DNA of 43,923 bases, from contig CANHZI010000016.1 in assembly GCA_947464955.1 (NCBI GenBank), positions 1-43,923 of the forward strand, given 5' to 3'. The notes under the pieces are model-generated. The model was not told the DNA's origin. It saw nothing but the letters and a program-made list of their open reading frames with translations, and searched no databases. The stretch comes from Oxalobacteraceae bacterium. Its GTDB lineage: Bacteria > Pseudomonadota > Gammaproteobacteria > Burkholderiales > Burkholderiaceae_D. Position numbers and translations under genes: made by a program. Of this stretch, positions 1 through 7,499 are shown one piece after another (position 1 is the stretch's first letter; each line of letters begins with the position of its first letter).

Positions 1-30
1 GCAACGAATTCTCCTGAGGAACACGCTTCC

Positions 31-1161
31 TTAAGCATCTTTGAGGTCAATTTTCTCTCCTTCTATATAAACAGCGATCAGATTTAAGTCGCGATCAAGA
101 ACTACCAGGTCGGCATACGCATCGGCCTGCAAACGTCCGCGATCAGATACACCTAAAAAATCTGCTGCGTAAGTAGAAACACGCTTTGAAGCATCGTCCA
201 GTTCTAAACCAATTTTGACTAAATTTCTTAATGCCTGATCCATCGTCAAGGTGCTGCCTGCCAGTGTGCCGTCTGCAAGACGTACACCACCCAGACATTT
301 ATGCACCACTTGCCGTCCCAACATATATTCACCATCAGGCATGCCTGAGGCGGATGTCGAGTCAGTAACACAATACAACTTAGGAATCGCACGTAAAGCC
401 GTTTTGATAGCACCAGCATGGACATGCAATAGATCAGGAATAATTTCTGCATAGGTCGCATGAGCCAAAGCTGCACCTACCATACCGGGTGCACGATGAT
501 CCAAACGCGACATCGCGTTATACAGGTGAGTGAAACTGGTTGCGCCATTTTCCATGGCGGCGACACCATCTTCATAAGTACCTAAGGTATGCCCCAATTG
601 CACACGCATACCGAGCGCAGTCAACTGGCTGACAATCGCCAAGTTACCTTCGACCTCTGGGGCAAGAGTGATAAGTTTGATCGGTGCTATCGCGTTGAGG
701 AGCTTAACTTGATCCAGCGATCCAGCATGAGCAAAATCAGGCTGTGCTCCTAACTTACCAGGATTGATGTATGGGCCTTCAAGATGTACGCCCAACACAC
801 GTGCCGCGCCAGATTGTCGGCTAGCACAAACTTCTGACAAGGCGTGCAAAGCCATTTCTAAATCAGACATGGGCGCCGTCATCGTCGTCGCTAACATACT
901 TGTGGTGCCATGACGTGCATGCATACGTGAGATCACTTTAATGGCCTCACCACCTTCCATCGTGTCCTTGCCGCCTGCACCGTGTACGTGGAGATCAATA
1001 AAGCCAGGCAAGACATAGCAATCCTCGTTCGATTCAGGCTGTGCTGCCTCACCTTGAATCGCACGAATTTTGTCAGTGAATTGAAGTTCACCCTTAACCC
1101 AACCATGAGGGGTTAAGATGTTTCCACTGACCTGTTGCATTGCTTGCCTACTTGAATTCAT
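31..1161 (-). CDS. nagA: N-acetylglucosamine-6-phosphate deacetylase
   Basis: Removes the acetyl group from GlcNAc-6-phosphate in the cytoplasm, giving glucosamine-6-phosphate for glycolysis or cell-wall synthesis. The 376 residues are normal for the family. Amidohydrolase landmarks are visible: the DLHVH metal motif (H58, H60), the HLEGPY block with the metal-binding glutamate, LGHT and THLYNAM histidines, and a late VTDSTSASGMPDG loop carrying the catalytic aspartate. The start overlaps the stop of the upstream GntR regulator by four bases (ATGA), so the two are translationally coupled; a second ATG seven codons in, behind TAGG, is an alternative start. It is the third gene of nagK-nagQ-nagA and should follow the promoter upstream of nagK. 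The gene ends close to the window edge, so any further operon member (for example a nagB-type deaminase) would lie outside. Confidence 0.95.
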   Translation of the reverse strand: MNSSRQAMQQVSGNILTPHGWVKGELQFTDKIRAIQGEAAQPESNEDCYVLPGFIDLHVHGAGGKDTMEGGEAIKVISRMHARHGTTSMLATTMTAPMSDLEMALHALSEVCASRQSGAARVLGVHLEGPYINPGKLGAQPDFAHAGSLDQVKLLNAIAPIKLITLAPEVEGNLAIVSQLTALGMRVQLGHTLGTYEDGVAAMENGATSFTHLYNAMSRLDHRAPGMVGAALAHATYAEIIPDLLHVHAGAIKTALRAIPKLYCVTDSTSASGMPDGEYMLGRQVVHKCLGGVRLADGTLAGSTLTMDQALRNLVKIGLELDDASKRVSTYAADFLGVSDRGRLQADAYADLVVLDRDLNLIAVYIEGEKIDLKDA

Positions 1162-1910
1162 CTAAACAGCTCCACAACAAAATCGTAATAATCACTACGG
1201 CAATAGGAATGCGTAAGCTCGACCGCAGCACCATTCGCGAGGTAACCAACGCGCGTAATTAAGAGCATCGCTGTGCCCTGTTTGAGACCGATCAATTTTG
1301 CCTGTTCGGCAGTCGCACTCACGGCACGAATATGCTGCAAGGCGCGTGTCGGTGCCACATTATTGATTTCCAAATGGCCATACAGGCTGTCGGTCACCAG
1401 TTTCGGATTTGGCAAATAGATATTGGGAATGGTTGAACTCTCAATTGCCATCACCACATTGTCTGCCGTACGCAAACGCTTCAAGCGTGAGACCACCGCA
1501 TGTGGAGATAATCCAAGCGATAATATTTCCTCTGGAGAGGCAACACCCGTATCACGAGACAACCACTGGGAACCTGGCATAAAACCGCGTTGGCGTAACT
1601 CTTCACTGAAGTTAGTCAAACGCGACAGAGGTTGCTCCAACTTCGGTGTAATGTAAGTACCTGAACCATGTTTGCGAGTCAGCAAACCACGCTCACACAG
1701 CATTTCGATCGCTTTGCGCGCAGTGACCCGAGAAATATCCAAAGTTTCTGCAAGCATACGTTCAGAAGGCAAGGCTTCATCTGGCTGCCAATAGCCGTTA
1801 TGAATTCCATTCGCCAGCTTATTCGCCAGTTGCAAGTACAACGGCGTTGAACTATCTCCATCGGGCTTAAAATCAAGTAGCTGAGCCAACATATTTCTGT
1901 TTTCCTTCAA
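1158..1910 (-). CDS. nagQ: GntR/HutC-family regulator of GlcNAc genes (NagQ-like)
   Basis: DNA-binding repressor of amino-sugar use, 250 residues. Residues about 20-88 form a GntR winged helix-turn-helix (LPSERMLAETLDISRVTARK at 48-67, then the GSGTY wing). Residues about 95-240 are a UTRA effector domain, which in NagR/NagQ/DasR proteins binds GlcNAc-6-phosphate or GlcN-6-phosphate. It lies 14 bp after nagK and overlaps nagA. The name NagQ rather than NagR is an inference: paired TGGTATT motifs with a 4-bp gap, which I recall as the NagQ box of Xanthomonas, sit at both promoters of this locus. It would then repress its own operon and the TonB receptor gene. Family and operon role are firm; the exact effector is not visible in the sequence. 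Confidence 0.88.
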   Translation of the reverse strand: MKENRNMLAQLLDFKPDGDSSTPLYLQLANKLANGIHNGYWQPDEALPSERMLAETLDISRVTARKAIEMLCERGLLTRKHGSGTYITPKLEQPLSRLTNFSEELRQRGFMPGSQWLSRDTGVASPEEILSLGLSPHAVVSRLKRLRTADNVVMAIESSTIPNIYLPNPKLVTDSLYGHLEINNVAPTRALQHIRAVSATAEQAKLIGLKQGTAMLLITRVGYLANGAAVELTHSYCRSDYYDFVVELFR

Positions 1911-1924
1911 TCTAGTGCGTTGAA

Positions 1925-2818
1925 CTACGATTTCAACAATTGGCTTTTGGCCAAAATGAGGGCACCAAGGGCGGAATCACCTTTTGGCCTCGTCACACGT
2001 TGCAACAAACGCTCAGGAAGATAAGACCAGATTGCTTCAGCAAGACCACCGCATAATGCAACTGGTATCGTACCAGAGGGATCGAGGGCATTCGCCATTT
2101 TTTCTACTTCAATACCAGCTTCAATTAAAATATTTTTCGCCCTGCCACTTTTTTCAGCAAATTCGAGCACCAAAGGCGCCAATTGCGCGAACTTGGTTTG
2201 ATTTGCTTGAGCTAACCAGGCAAACACTGCATCCTTTGTTCCACCGCAAAAATTAAGCAAAGCCCGCGCAAATTCATCCATCGGCGCACGTCCATCAAGT
2301 GTATGTTGCAAATGATTAATGGCTCGCAAACCCATCCATGCACCACTTGCCTCATCGCTCGACGGAAAACCCCAACCACCAACTTCACGCCGACTGCCAT
2401 CCTTTAGCATTACTTCGCCGACGCTACCAGTGCCTAATGCGATGATCGCTCCGGCTTGTCCTTGGTGTGCACCCAACAAAGTGGTACCAGCATCAGTCTC
2501 AACTGCCAATCCAGCAAACCCTGGGTTCGCTGCAATAAACTCATTCGCCCATTGGCGATTATTGACGCCTGCCAATCCACATCCCAATGCCATTACAGAC
2601 AGAGGTGGAAGAGCCATATTCACCTGCTCAAAAGCTTGAGCAATCGCACTCAATATCGCGTTCCAAGCAGGTGTCGCGCCATGCATCAAACCAGAAGGCC
2701 CAGCACTACCACGTGCGACTTCTTGTCCATCAGGCTTCACCACGAGTACTCGCGTCCCGGTTCCCCCGCCATCCACGCCGATTAAATATTGGTAGTACAC
2801 TGGTATAGATTCTTTCAC
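1925..2818 (-). CDS. nagK: N-acetylglucosamine kinase, BadF/BadG/BcrA/BcrD ATPase family
   Basis: Predicted to phosphorylate GlcNAc entering the cytoplasm, feeding NagA. It has 297 residues with an ASKHA fold: phosphate-1 loop DGGGTGTR (16-23), a TDAGTT segment with the likely catalytic aspartate (D109), GTGS (129-132), and a late LCGGLAE adenosine loop. This is the BadF-type NAGK family, not the ROK-type E. coli NagK. The start is GTG at 2818 with AGGTGG just upstream; no better ATG is nearby. It is first in the nagK-nagQ-nagA operon, about 64 nt downstream of the predicted transcription start. A kinase at this point implies GlcNAc arrives unphosphorylated, through TonB receptor plus permease rather than a PTS. 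Glucosamine kinase is the main alternative activity. Confidence 0.85.
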   Translation of the reverse strand: MKESIPVYYQYLIGVDGGGTGTRVLVVKPDGQEVARGSAGPSGLMHGATPAWNAILSAIAQAFEQVNMALPPLSVMALGCGLAGVNNRQWANEFIAANPGFAGLAVETDAGTTLLGAHQGQAGAIIALGTGSVGEVMLKDGSRREVGGWGFPSSDEASGAWMGLRAINHLQHTLDGRAPMDEFARALLNFCGGTKDAVFAWLAQANQTKFAQLAPLVLEFAEKSGRAKNILIEAGIEVEKMANALDPSGTIPVALCGGLAEAIWSYLPERLLQRVTRPKGDSALGALILAKSQLLKS

Positions 2819-2888
2819 GATGCCACCTAAGCCATACTCTCTTCGAGATATTTAAGACCTCTTTGAGGCCATTCCTAACATAGGAAAC

Positions 2889-2917
2889 ACTTTATGTGCT
2901 TCCATAGTGGATGTCAA
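2889..2917 (-). promoter_or_regulatory. sigma-70-type promoter of nagK-nagQ-nagA
   Basis: On the minus strand a consensus -35 TTGACA (2912-2917) is followed by a 17-bp spacer and -10 TAAAGT (2889-2894). Transcription would start near 2882, leaving a leader of roughly 64 nt before the GTG of nagK. The same -35, spacer length and -10 occur at the TonB receptor gene (6263-6291). Confidence 0.75.
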
Positions 2918-2918
2918 T

Positions 2919-2936
2919 AGGTATTTAAGTGGTATT
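2919..2936 (-). promoter_or_regulatory. NagQ-type operator upstream of nagK
   Basis: On the plus strand AGGTATT (2919-2925) and TGGTATT (2930-2936) are direct repeats 4 bp apart, the arrangement I recall for Xanthomonas NagQ boxes. The box ends one base from the -35 element, so a bound regulator would touch RNA polymerase. The matching box at 6293-6310 strongly supports function. Confidence 0.7.
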
Positions 2937-3085
2937 TAAATTTATTTTTTCCGCGCAACAAAATCTCACGTAAATTGCCACAGCAAAATCTCTGCCGCTC
3001 GCGTAAAAATCACTTCATTTAAGCCATCACGCACTCGAACAAACCAAGCGATGAATAAAATGAAGTCACTCTCTATTTTTCTTCG

Positions 3086-3122
3086 AAAAAAAAGTGACGA
3101 AACAAACTGTGCCTCGTCACTT
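3086..3122 (-). terminator. Rho-independent terminator of the TonB receptor gene
   Basis: On the minus strand AAGTGACGA (from 3122) pairs perfectly with TCGTCACTT (to 3092) around a 13-nt loop and is followed by a run of T. It lies about 60 bp after the receptor stop codon and separates the receptor from the nagK operon, which therefore needs its own promoter. Confidence 0.85.
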
Positions 3123-3183
3123 CCTTCAATTACAAGCTGCTGATTCTGCGAGCACCGAAAGAGCTACTCGCAGATACCAACAA

Positions 3184-5973
3184 TTACATCTTCACGCGCA
3201 ATGTCAGGTAGTACTGACGACCACTTTGGTAGATAGAACGTGGTTGGTCATTGTTCAGAGCAAAGTATTTCAACTTAGGATTGTTGAGGTTATGTGCATC
3301 CAATGACAAAGCAAAGTTCTCATTGATCTTATAACCGAACGATGCAGACAATGAACCAGTTGCAGCTTGAGAGAACGCCGTTTCACGATCCAAACCACTG
3401 TAGAACGCTGAACGGTAGCTATAAGACAAACGTGCATTGAACGTGTCGTCTTCATAGTAGCCACTCAAGTTATACGTGTTCTTAGATGCACCAACAACTT
3501 CTTGATTCTTCGCATCTTTCGCATCAGCGTAAGTGTAGTTTGCTGCCAAACCAAAGTTATTCAAAATTGGCTGTTCCCATGCCAACTCAAAACCTTTCAC
3601 TTTCGCACTGGAGTTCACAGGTACGCTCAATACGTATGGAACCATTGCACCTTGTGGAATAGCAGAGCTAGAAGTCAAGTAGCTGCGAGTTACTTGGCCA
3701 ATACCTACATAGCTAGTCAAATCCATATAGTACACGCTACCAGACAGCAAAGCGCGTGGTGCATAGTAGTATTCCAAGGATACGTCGAGGTTGTTCGAAC
3801 GAATTGGTTTCAAGTTCGGGTTCGCACCACTACCACTACCAGTACCTGTCGCTGTAGATGGTGGGCTCAGGCTGATTGCACTTGCCAAGGCACCGAAGTC
3901 AGGACGTGTCATCGTCTTAGACGCTGCGAAACGTGCAACCAAATCTTTTTGCAAGTCGTAACGCAGATTCAAGCTTGGCAACACGTCATTGTAGGTATTT
4001 TCTGTCGTTTCAAAGTGGAAAGTACCGAACGCTGATTCAGCTTGACGTGCACCAGGACCTGTCAAAGCAGAAGTGACGTTTTCCTTCGTTTGCACAACGC
4101 GCAAACCGATGTTACCGCTCCAACCCTCACCTTCCATATTGCCTTGTACGTAGAACGCGTTGACGTTTTCCTTCAAAGCAAACTGCGTAGAGTAATCCAA
4201 ACGGGAGCCGTCATTGTCACGGTTAGAGTATTGGTTAAATGCAGCCAATTGTGCTGGTGTGTAGTACCAAATACCAGTTGGGAAATTGCCACCCAGTCCT
4301 GAACCGTAGTTAGATGGATACAAACTTACAGTGCTTGGGAATTTTGCTGGATCATTCTGTGCAACAGTACCAACTGGGCACCAAGAAGCTTGAGACCAAT
4401 CCCATGGTGCTTGCAAGCCATTTGCTTTCTTACATCCTGGACCTTGACCTAAGGCAGCACCGCTATCGCGTTTGTGCTCAGTAGTACGAACACCAAATTT
4501 GAGTGATGTAAATACGCCTTCATTCAGTTGGTACTCACCATCCAATTTAGCCCAAGACTCAGAGTCATTGACCAAAGTATTTTGGTAACCGAAAACCCAA
4601 CCCAAAGATTGAGGCTTCGCACTGGAGTAATTTGTATTACCCAACTTCCAGTCAGCTGCCTTATCTACGCCATTGATGTTATAGCTCGCACCAGATCCAA
4701 CGCCAACATTCCATTCAGCGACGTCTTGAGTTGGCGTTTTACCTTTCGCTTTGGAAGTACCCAATTGACCATTCAATTTGAAATCTGGGCTTACTTTCCA
4801 AGTTGCTTCTGTGCTGAAGAAATTAACTTCAGAGCCAGCATCAGGACGAGAGATTTGATCGTATACGCCATACGTTGTACCAGCGACTGGTTTAAAGTTT
4901 GCACTTGTCAGTGTCTTTACACCATTGATGTTCGATACGCGATAACCTGCTTCTGGAGCTTGACCGTTACCACCATCGATGAAGTGAGAACCCCACAACA
5001 TATAGTTACGGTTGTAGTTTGCCGCATCCAAAGTCGAGCTAAATCCATTGACTACCAAGTCAAAATCTTTGCTTGGCTTGAACTGAGCGCTAATCAAACC
5101 ACCAGTACGCTTACGGGTCTGCTCAAACAATGCTGCGCCCATCAAACTTGGGTAGTAAGCACCAGCCAAGTCAGGGTTTGTTTTCGCCATCGGACTAGTT
5201 GCAGAGATTTGAGACCATCCCAAAATTTCTTGACCATCACGGCGCAAACTACGTTTTTCAGAGAAGGCCTGAACCATCAGACCAAAAGTATTTGTATCAT
5301 TTTTCCAGTTAATCAAGCCTGACAACTGAGGATCAGATTTTGCTGGCAAATCTGCGTACACAAAACCTAGAGATGCTTCTGCGGTAACTTGCTTTTTGAA
5401 TTCAAGTGGTTTGCGAGTAATTACGTTGATAGAACCAGCCACACCACCTTCAACCAAGCTTGCTTGAGAAGTTTTATTAACTTCGATACGACCAACCAAT
5501 TCGGAAGGCAACAAAGTGTAGCTGATAGAACGGCCCACACCTGCACCAGATTGATTCAAAACGAACCAGTCACCAGCAGCCATGTTATGACCATTGATCA
5601 AAGTTTGTGTCAGACTTGGATTGGTACCACGCATACTAACGCGGTCATTTTCATCGAAACCACCTTCATTACCTGAAGCGGAACTCGTCGTCACACCAGA
5701 AACACGTTGCAAAGAATCAGCCACGTTTTTATCTGGCATCTTGCCGATATCTTCCGCTGTAATCACTTCAATATGAGATTCAGCATTACGCTTTTGATTC
5801 AAAGATTGTTGCATCGCTGCACGGACACCAGTCACAACAATTTGCTGTGGCTCTTCCTTCAGACCTTTTTTCGTGTCAGCTTCTTGCGCATGTGCAGACA
5901 TCGCTGCAGTCATGATCAACACCGTCACTGCAGAGGCGATTGGCGTCAGACTAGGCTTCAAATTACTTTTCAT
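3184..5973 (-). CDS. TonB-dependent receptor (Xanthomonas/Caulobacter type), probable GlcNAc or chitooligosaccharide importer
   Basis: Outer-membrane beta-barrel that imports a substrate using TonB/ExbBD energy. It has 929 residues: signal peptide 1-29 ending AHA, a TonB-box-like stretch near 42-50 (QQIVVTGV), a plug from about 50 to 190 (AEDIGKMPDKNVADSLQRV and a later SMRG segment), then the barrel to a C-terminal YYLTLRVKM strand. The large size and plug signature fit the TIGR01782-type receptors of Caulobacter and Xanthomonas, several of which carry carbohydrates. The start has GGGGGA eight bases upstream. The substrate is inferred: the gene shares its promoter and operator layout with nagK-nagQ-nagA, so GlcNAc, chitobiose or longer chitooligosaccharides are likely. 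No chitinase or inner-membrane permease is visible in the window. Confidence 0.93.
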   Translation of the reverse strand: MKSNLKPSLTPIASAVTVLIMTAAMSAHAQEADTKKGLKEEPQQIVVTGVRAAMQQSLNQKRNAESHIEVITAEDIGKMPDKNVADSLQRVSGVTTSSASGNEGGFDENDRVSMRGTNPSLTQTLINGHNMAAGDWFVLNQSGAGVGRSISYTLLPSELVGRIEVNKTSQASLVEGGVAGSINVITRKPLEFKKQVTAEASLGFVYADLPAKSDPQLSGLINWKNDTNTFGLMVQAFSEKRSLRRDGQEILGWSQISATSPMAKTNPDLAGAYYPSLMGAALFEQTRKRTGGLISAQFKPSKDFDLVVNGFSSTLDAANYNRNYMLWGSHFIDGGNGQAPEAGYRVSNINGVKTLTSANFKPVAGTTYGVYDQISRPDAGSEVNFFSTEATWKVSPDFKLNGQLGTSKAKGKTPTQDVAEWNVGVGSGASYNINGVDKAADWKLGNTNYSSAKPQSLGWVFGYQNTLVNDSESWAKLDGEYQLNEGVFTSLKFGVRTTEHKRDSGAALGQGPGCKKANGLQAPWDWSQASWCPVGTVAQNDPAKFPSTVSLYPSNYGSGLGGNFPTGIWYYTPAQLAAFNQYSNRDNDGSRLDYSTQFALKENVNAFYVQGNMEGEGWSGNIGLRVVQTKENVTSALTGPGARQAESAFGTFHFETTENTYNDVLPSLNLRYDLQKDLVARFAASKTMTRPDFGALASAISLSPPSTATGTGSGSGANPNLKPIRSNNLDVSLEYYYAPRALLSGSVYYMDLTSYVGIGQVTRSYLTSSSAIPQGAMVPYVLSVPVNSSAKVKGFELAWEQPILNNFGLAANYTYADAKDAKNQEVVGASKNTYNLSGYYEDDTFNARLSYSYRSAFYSGLDRETAFSQAATGSLSASFGYKINENFALSLDAHNLNNPKLKYFALNNDQPRSIYQSGRQYYLTLRVKM

Positions 5974-6256
5974 TTATTCCCCCAAGACTTCCAAAAAAAA
6001 CATTCAATGCTTAGCAATCAGAGAAGATTACTTCGCGCTCTATTTACCACTTTTTAGAAACATCACGGCATGTGTTAGTTGCAATATATGCAGGCCTAGT
6101 ATTTGACCCAGCCCTGCATTCACACCCCACAAACCAAACTTACTAACTTCAAACGCATTCGATGCGACTTCGAAATTTCCCCCCACAGGAATATTTACTT
6201 CATCGCATCTCAAGTACCGAGATCAAATGCAAGCCAAACATATAAACTTTCGAAGA
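5974..6256 (-). other. long 5' leader of the TonB receptor mRNA
   Basis: From the predicted start of transcription near 6256 to the ATG at 5973 is about 283 nt with no credible reading frame. I see no known riboswitch in it. It contains the receptor ribosome-binding site (GGGGGA) and is AT-rich. It could hold small-RNA target sites, but nothing in the sequence proves that. Confidence 0.4.
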
Positions 6257-6262
6257 GTCTTC

Positions 6263-6291
6263 ACTTTAGATTCGCTAATACCAACTGTCAA
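6263..6291 (-). promoter_or_regulatory. sigma-70-type promoter of the TonB receptor gene
   Basis: On the minus strand -35 TTGACA (6286-6291), a 17-bp spacer and -10 TAAAGT (6263-6268), identical in all three respects to the nagK promoter. The spacer itself contains a TGGTATT motif on the minus strand (6277-6283), giving the regulator a possible site inside the core promoter. Confidence 0.75.
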
Positions 6292-6292
6292 G

Positions 6293-6310
6293 CGGTATTC
6301 ATGTGGTATT
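6293..6310 (-). promoter_or_regulatory. NagQ-type operator at the TonB receptor promoter
   Basis: On the plus strand CGGTATT (6293-6299) and TGGTATT (6304-6310) are separated by 4 bp. The gap to the -35 is one base, exactly as at nagK. Further single TGGTATT motifs follow at 6324-6330 and 6347-6353, so this promoter carries more half sites than the nagK promoter. Confidence 0.7.
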
Positions 6311-6353
6311 ACTTTTATTTGATTGGTATTGTAACCATTCAAAAATTGGTATT

Positions 6354-6660
6354 AGCTAATCATAGAACTAACTTTAGTTAAGCTATTGATTTGGTACAAG
6401 ATTTTTTTCAATTTTCATTGTAATTACCTCAATGGTATGTTGACACAAACCAACATAGCATTCGCAAAAAAGCCACACCACTTGGTTTTAATGATGTAGA
6501 CCAGTTAACTTCAGTGGTCTTAATAGCAAATATTTTAAAAAAAATAATATTTTGAGGTCTAAGCGAGCACTTTTTAGGCTCACTAGACATTTCACTTTCC
6601 TAGGTGTACAAAGAATCAAGATCTGACACAAAAACGCGCGATGCACCTCAAGTCACTACT
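6354..6660. other. AT-rich intergenic region before the DUF1275 gene
   Basis: No gene is recognised here. A plus-strand TTGACA lies near 6441 but has no convincing -10 at normal spacing. A further partial TGGTAT motif lies just before it. A 6-bp inverted repeat (AGACCA/TGGTCT, near 6498-6520) is weak. The promoter of the DUF1275 gene is probably in this stretch but I cannot place it. Confidence 0.3.
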
Positions 6661-7431
6661 ATGGCAATCCACTACCTAGCTAAACTTACCTCCCCCAAGC
6701 GAACGAATGATTCAAATTTGCACTTGGGATTAGTGTTAAGTTCGATAGCCGGCGCTTTAAATGCCGGGGGATTTCTCGCAATTGGTCAATACACCTCACA
6801 TATGACTGGCATCATTTCGACCGCTGCCGATGACCTCATCCTCATGCACTATGTCCCTGCACTCGCAGCATTGCTGATGCTCACCGCTTTTATCGCTGGC
6901 GCCGCGACTACCGCGTTCTGGGTGAACTACATCAAAAGAAACTCTCATCCTCTGCACTTTGCCCCTATCTTATTTTTAGAGGCACTACTGCTCCTTGTGT
7001 TTGGCGTGGTCGGAGGCGGCCTCCTGAAACATGAAGTGGTCACAGTTTCATTCACAACCGTCCTGTTGTGCTACATGATGGGGCTGCAAAACGCATTAAT
7101 CACAAAGATCTCGCACGCCGAAATTCGGACCACGCATGTGACCGGTCTTGTCACCGACATTGGCATCGAGTTGGGTAAACTCTTCTATTGGAACTATGAC
7201 GAAAGTAAAGGTGAGGATTTACAGATCAAGGCCAACCGTCACAAGTTGCGACTTCATTGTGCCTTGGTCCTGGCATTCTTTGTTGGAGGAGTAGCTGGTG
7301 CTGCAGGCTTCAAATACCTTGGGTTTATTTCGACAGTACCCTTGGCATTGGTTTTGATTGTGCTCGCAGTCGCTCCGCTGATCGACCAAAAGAAACACCA
7401 CCTCGAGGGTGGTGTTAATCTAGATCAATGA
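6661..7431 (+). CDS. DUF1275 (YoaK-like) membrane protein
   Basis: Integral inner-membrane protein of the DUF1275/YoaK family, function unknown. It has about six hydrophobic segments. The typical start of the family is visible: a first membrane segment with SSIAGALNAGGFLAIGQYTSHMTG, and a later conserved block GLQNALITKISHAEIRTTHVTGLVTD. The ATG at 6661 gives 256 residues; an in-frame GTG at 6604 would add 19. Neither has a clear Shine-Dalgarno, so the start is uncertain. It is transcribed away from the TonB receptor gene and runs towards the M28 peptidase gene. Transport is often suggested for the family, but no substrate can be named here. Confidence 0.85.
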   Translation: MAIHYLAKLTSPKRTNDSNLHLGLVLSSIAGALNAGGFLAIGQYTSHMTGIISTAADDLILMHYVPALAALLMLTAFIAGAATTAFWVNYIKRNSHPLHFAPILFLEALLLLVFGVVGGGLLKHEVVTVSFTTVLLCYMMGLQNALITKISHAEIRTTHVTGLVTDIGIELGKLFYWNYDESKGEDLQIKANRHKLRLHCALVLAFFVGGVAGAAGFKYLGFISTVPLALVLIVLAVAPLIDQKKHHLEGGVNLDQ

Positions 7432-7499
7432 TACAAGAGCTCAAATCAATTCCTGTGATATCCCTTGTATCGCGTCGTTAAAACCGCGTCAGTCAAATA

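Noticed and set aside
3502-5322. Long plus-strand open frames opposite the TonB receptor gene
   Set aside because: They are antisense to a clear receptor gene, show no domain, and have no ribosome-binding site; they arise from its codon bias.
6441-6470. Plus-strand TTGACA as promoter of the DUF1275 gene
   Set aside because: No acceptable -10 hexamer at 15-19 bp downstream.
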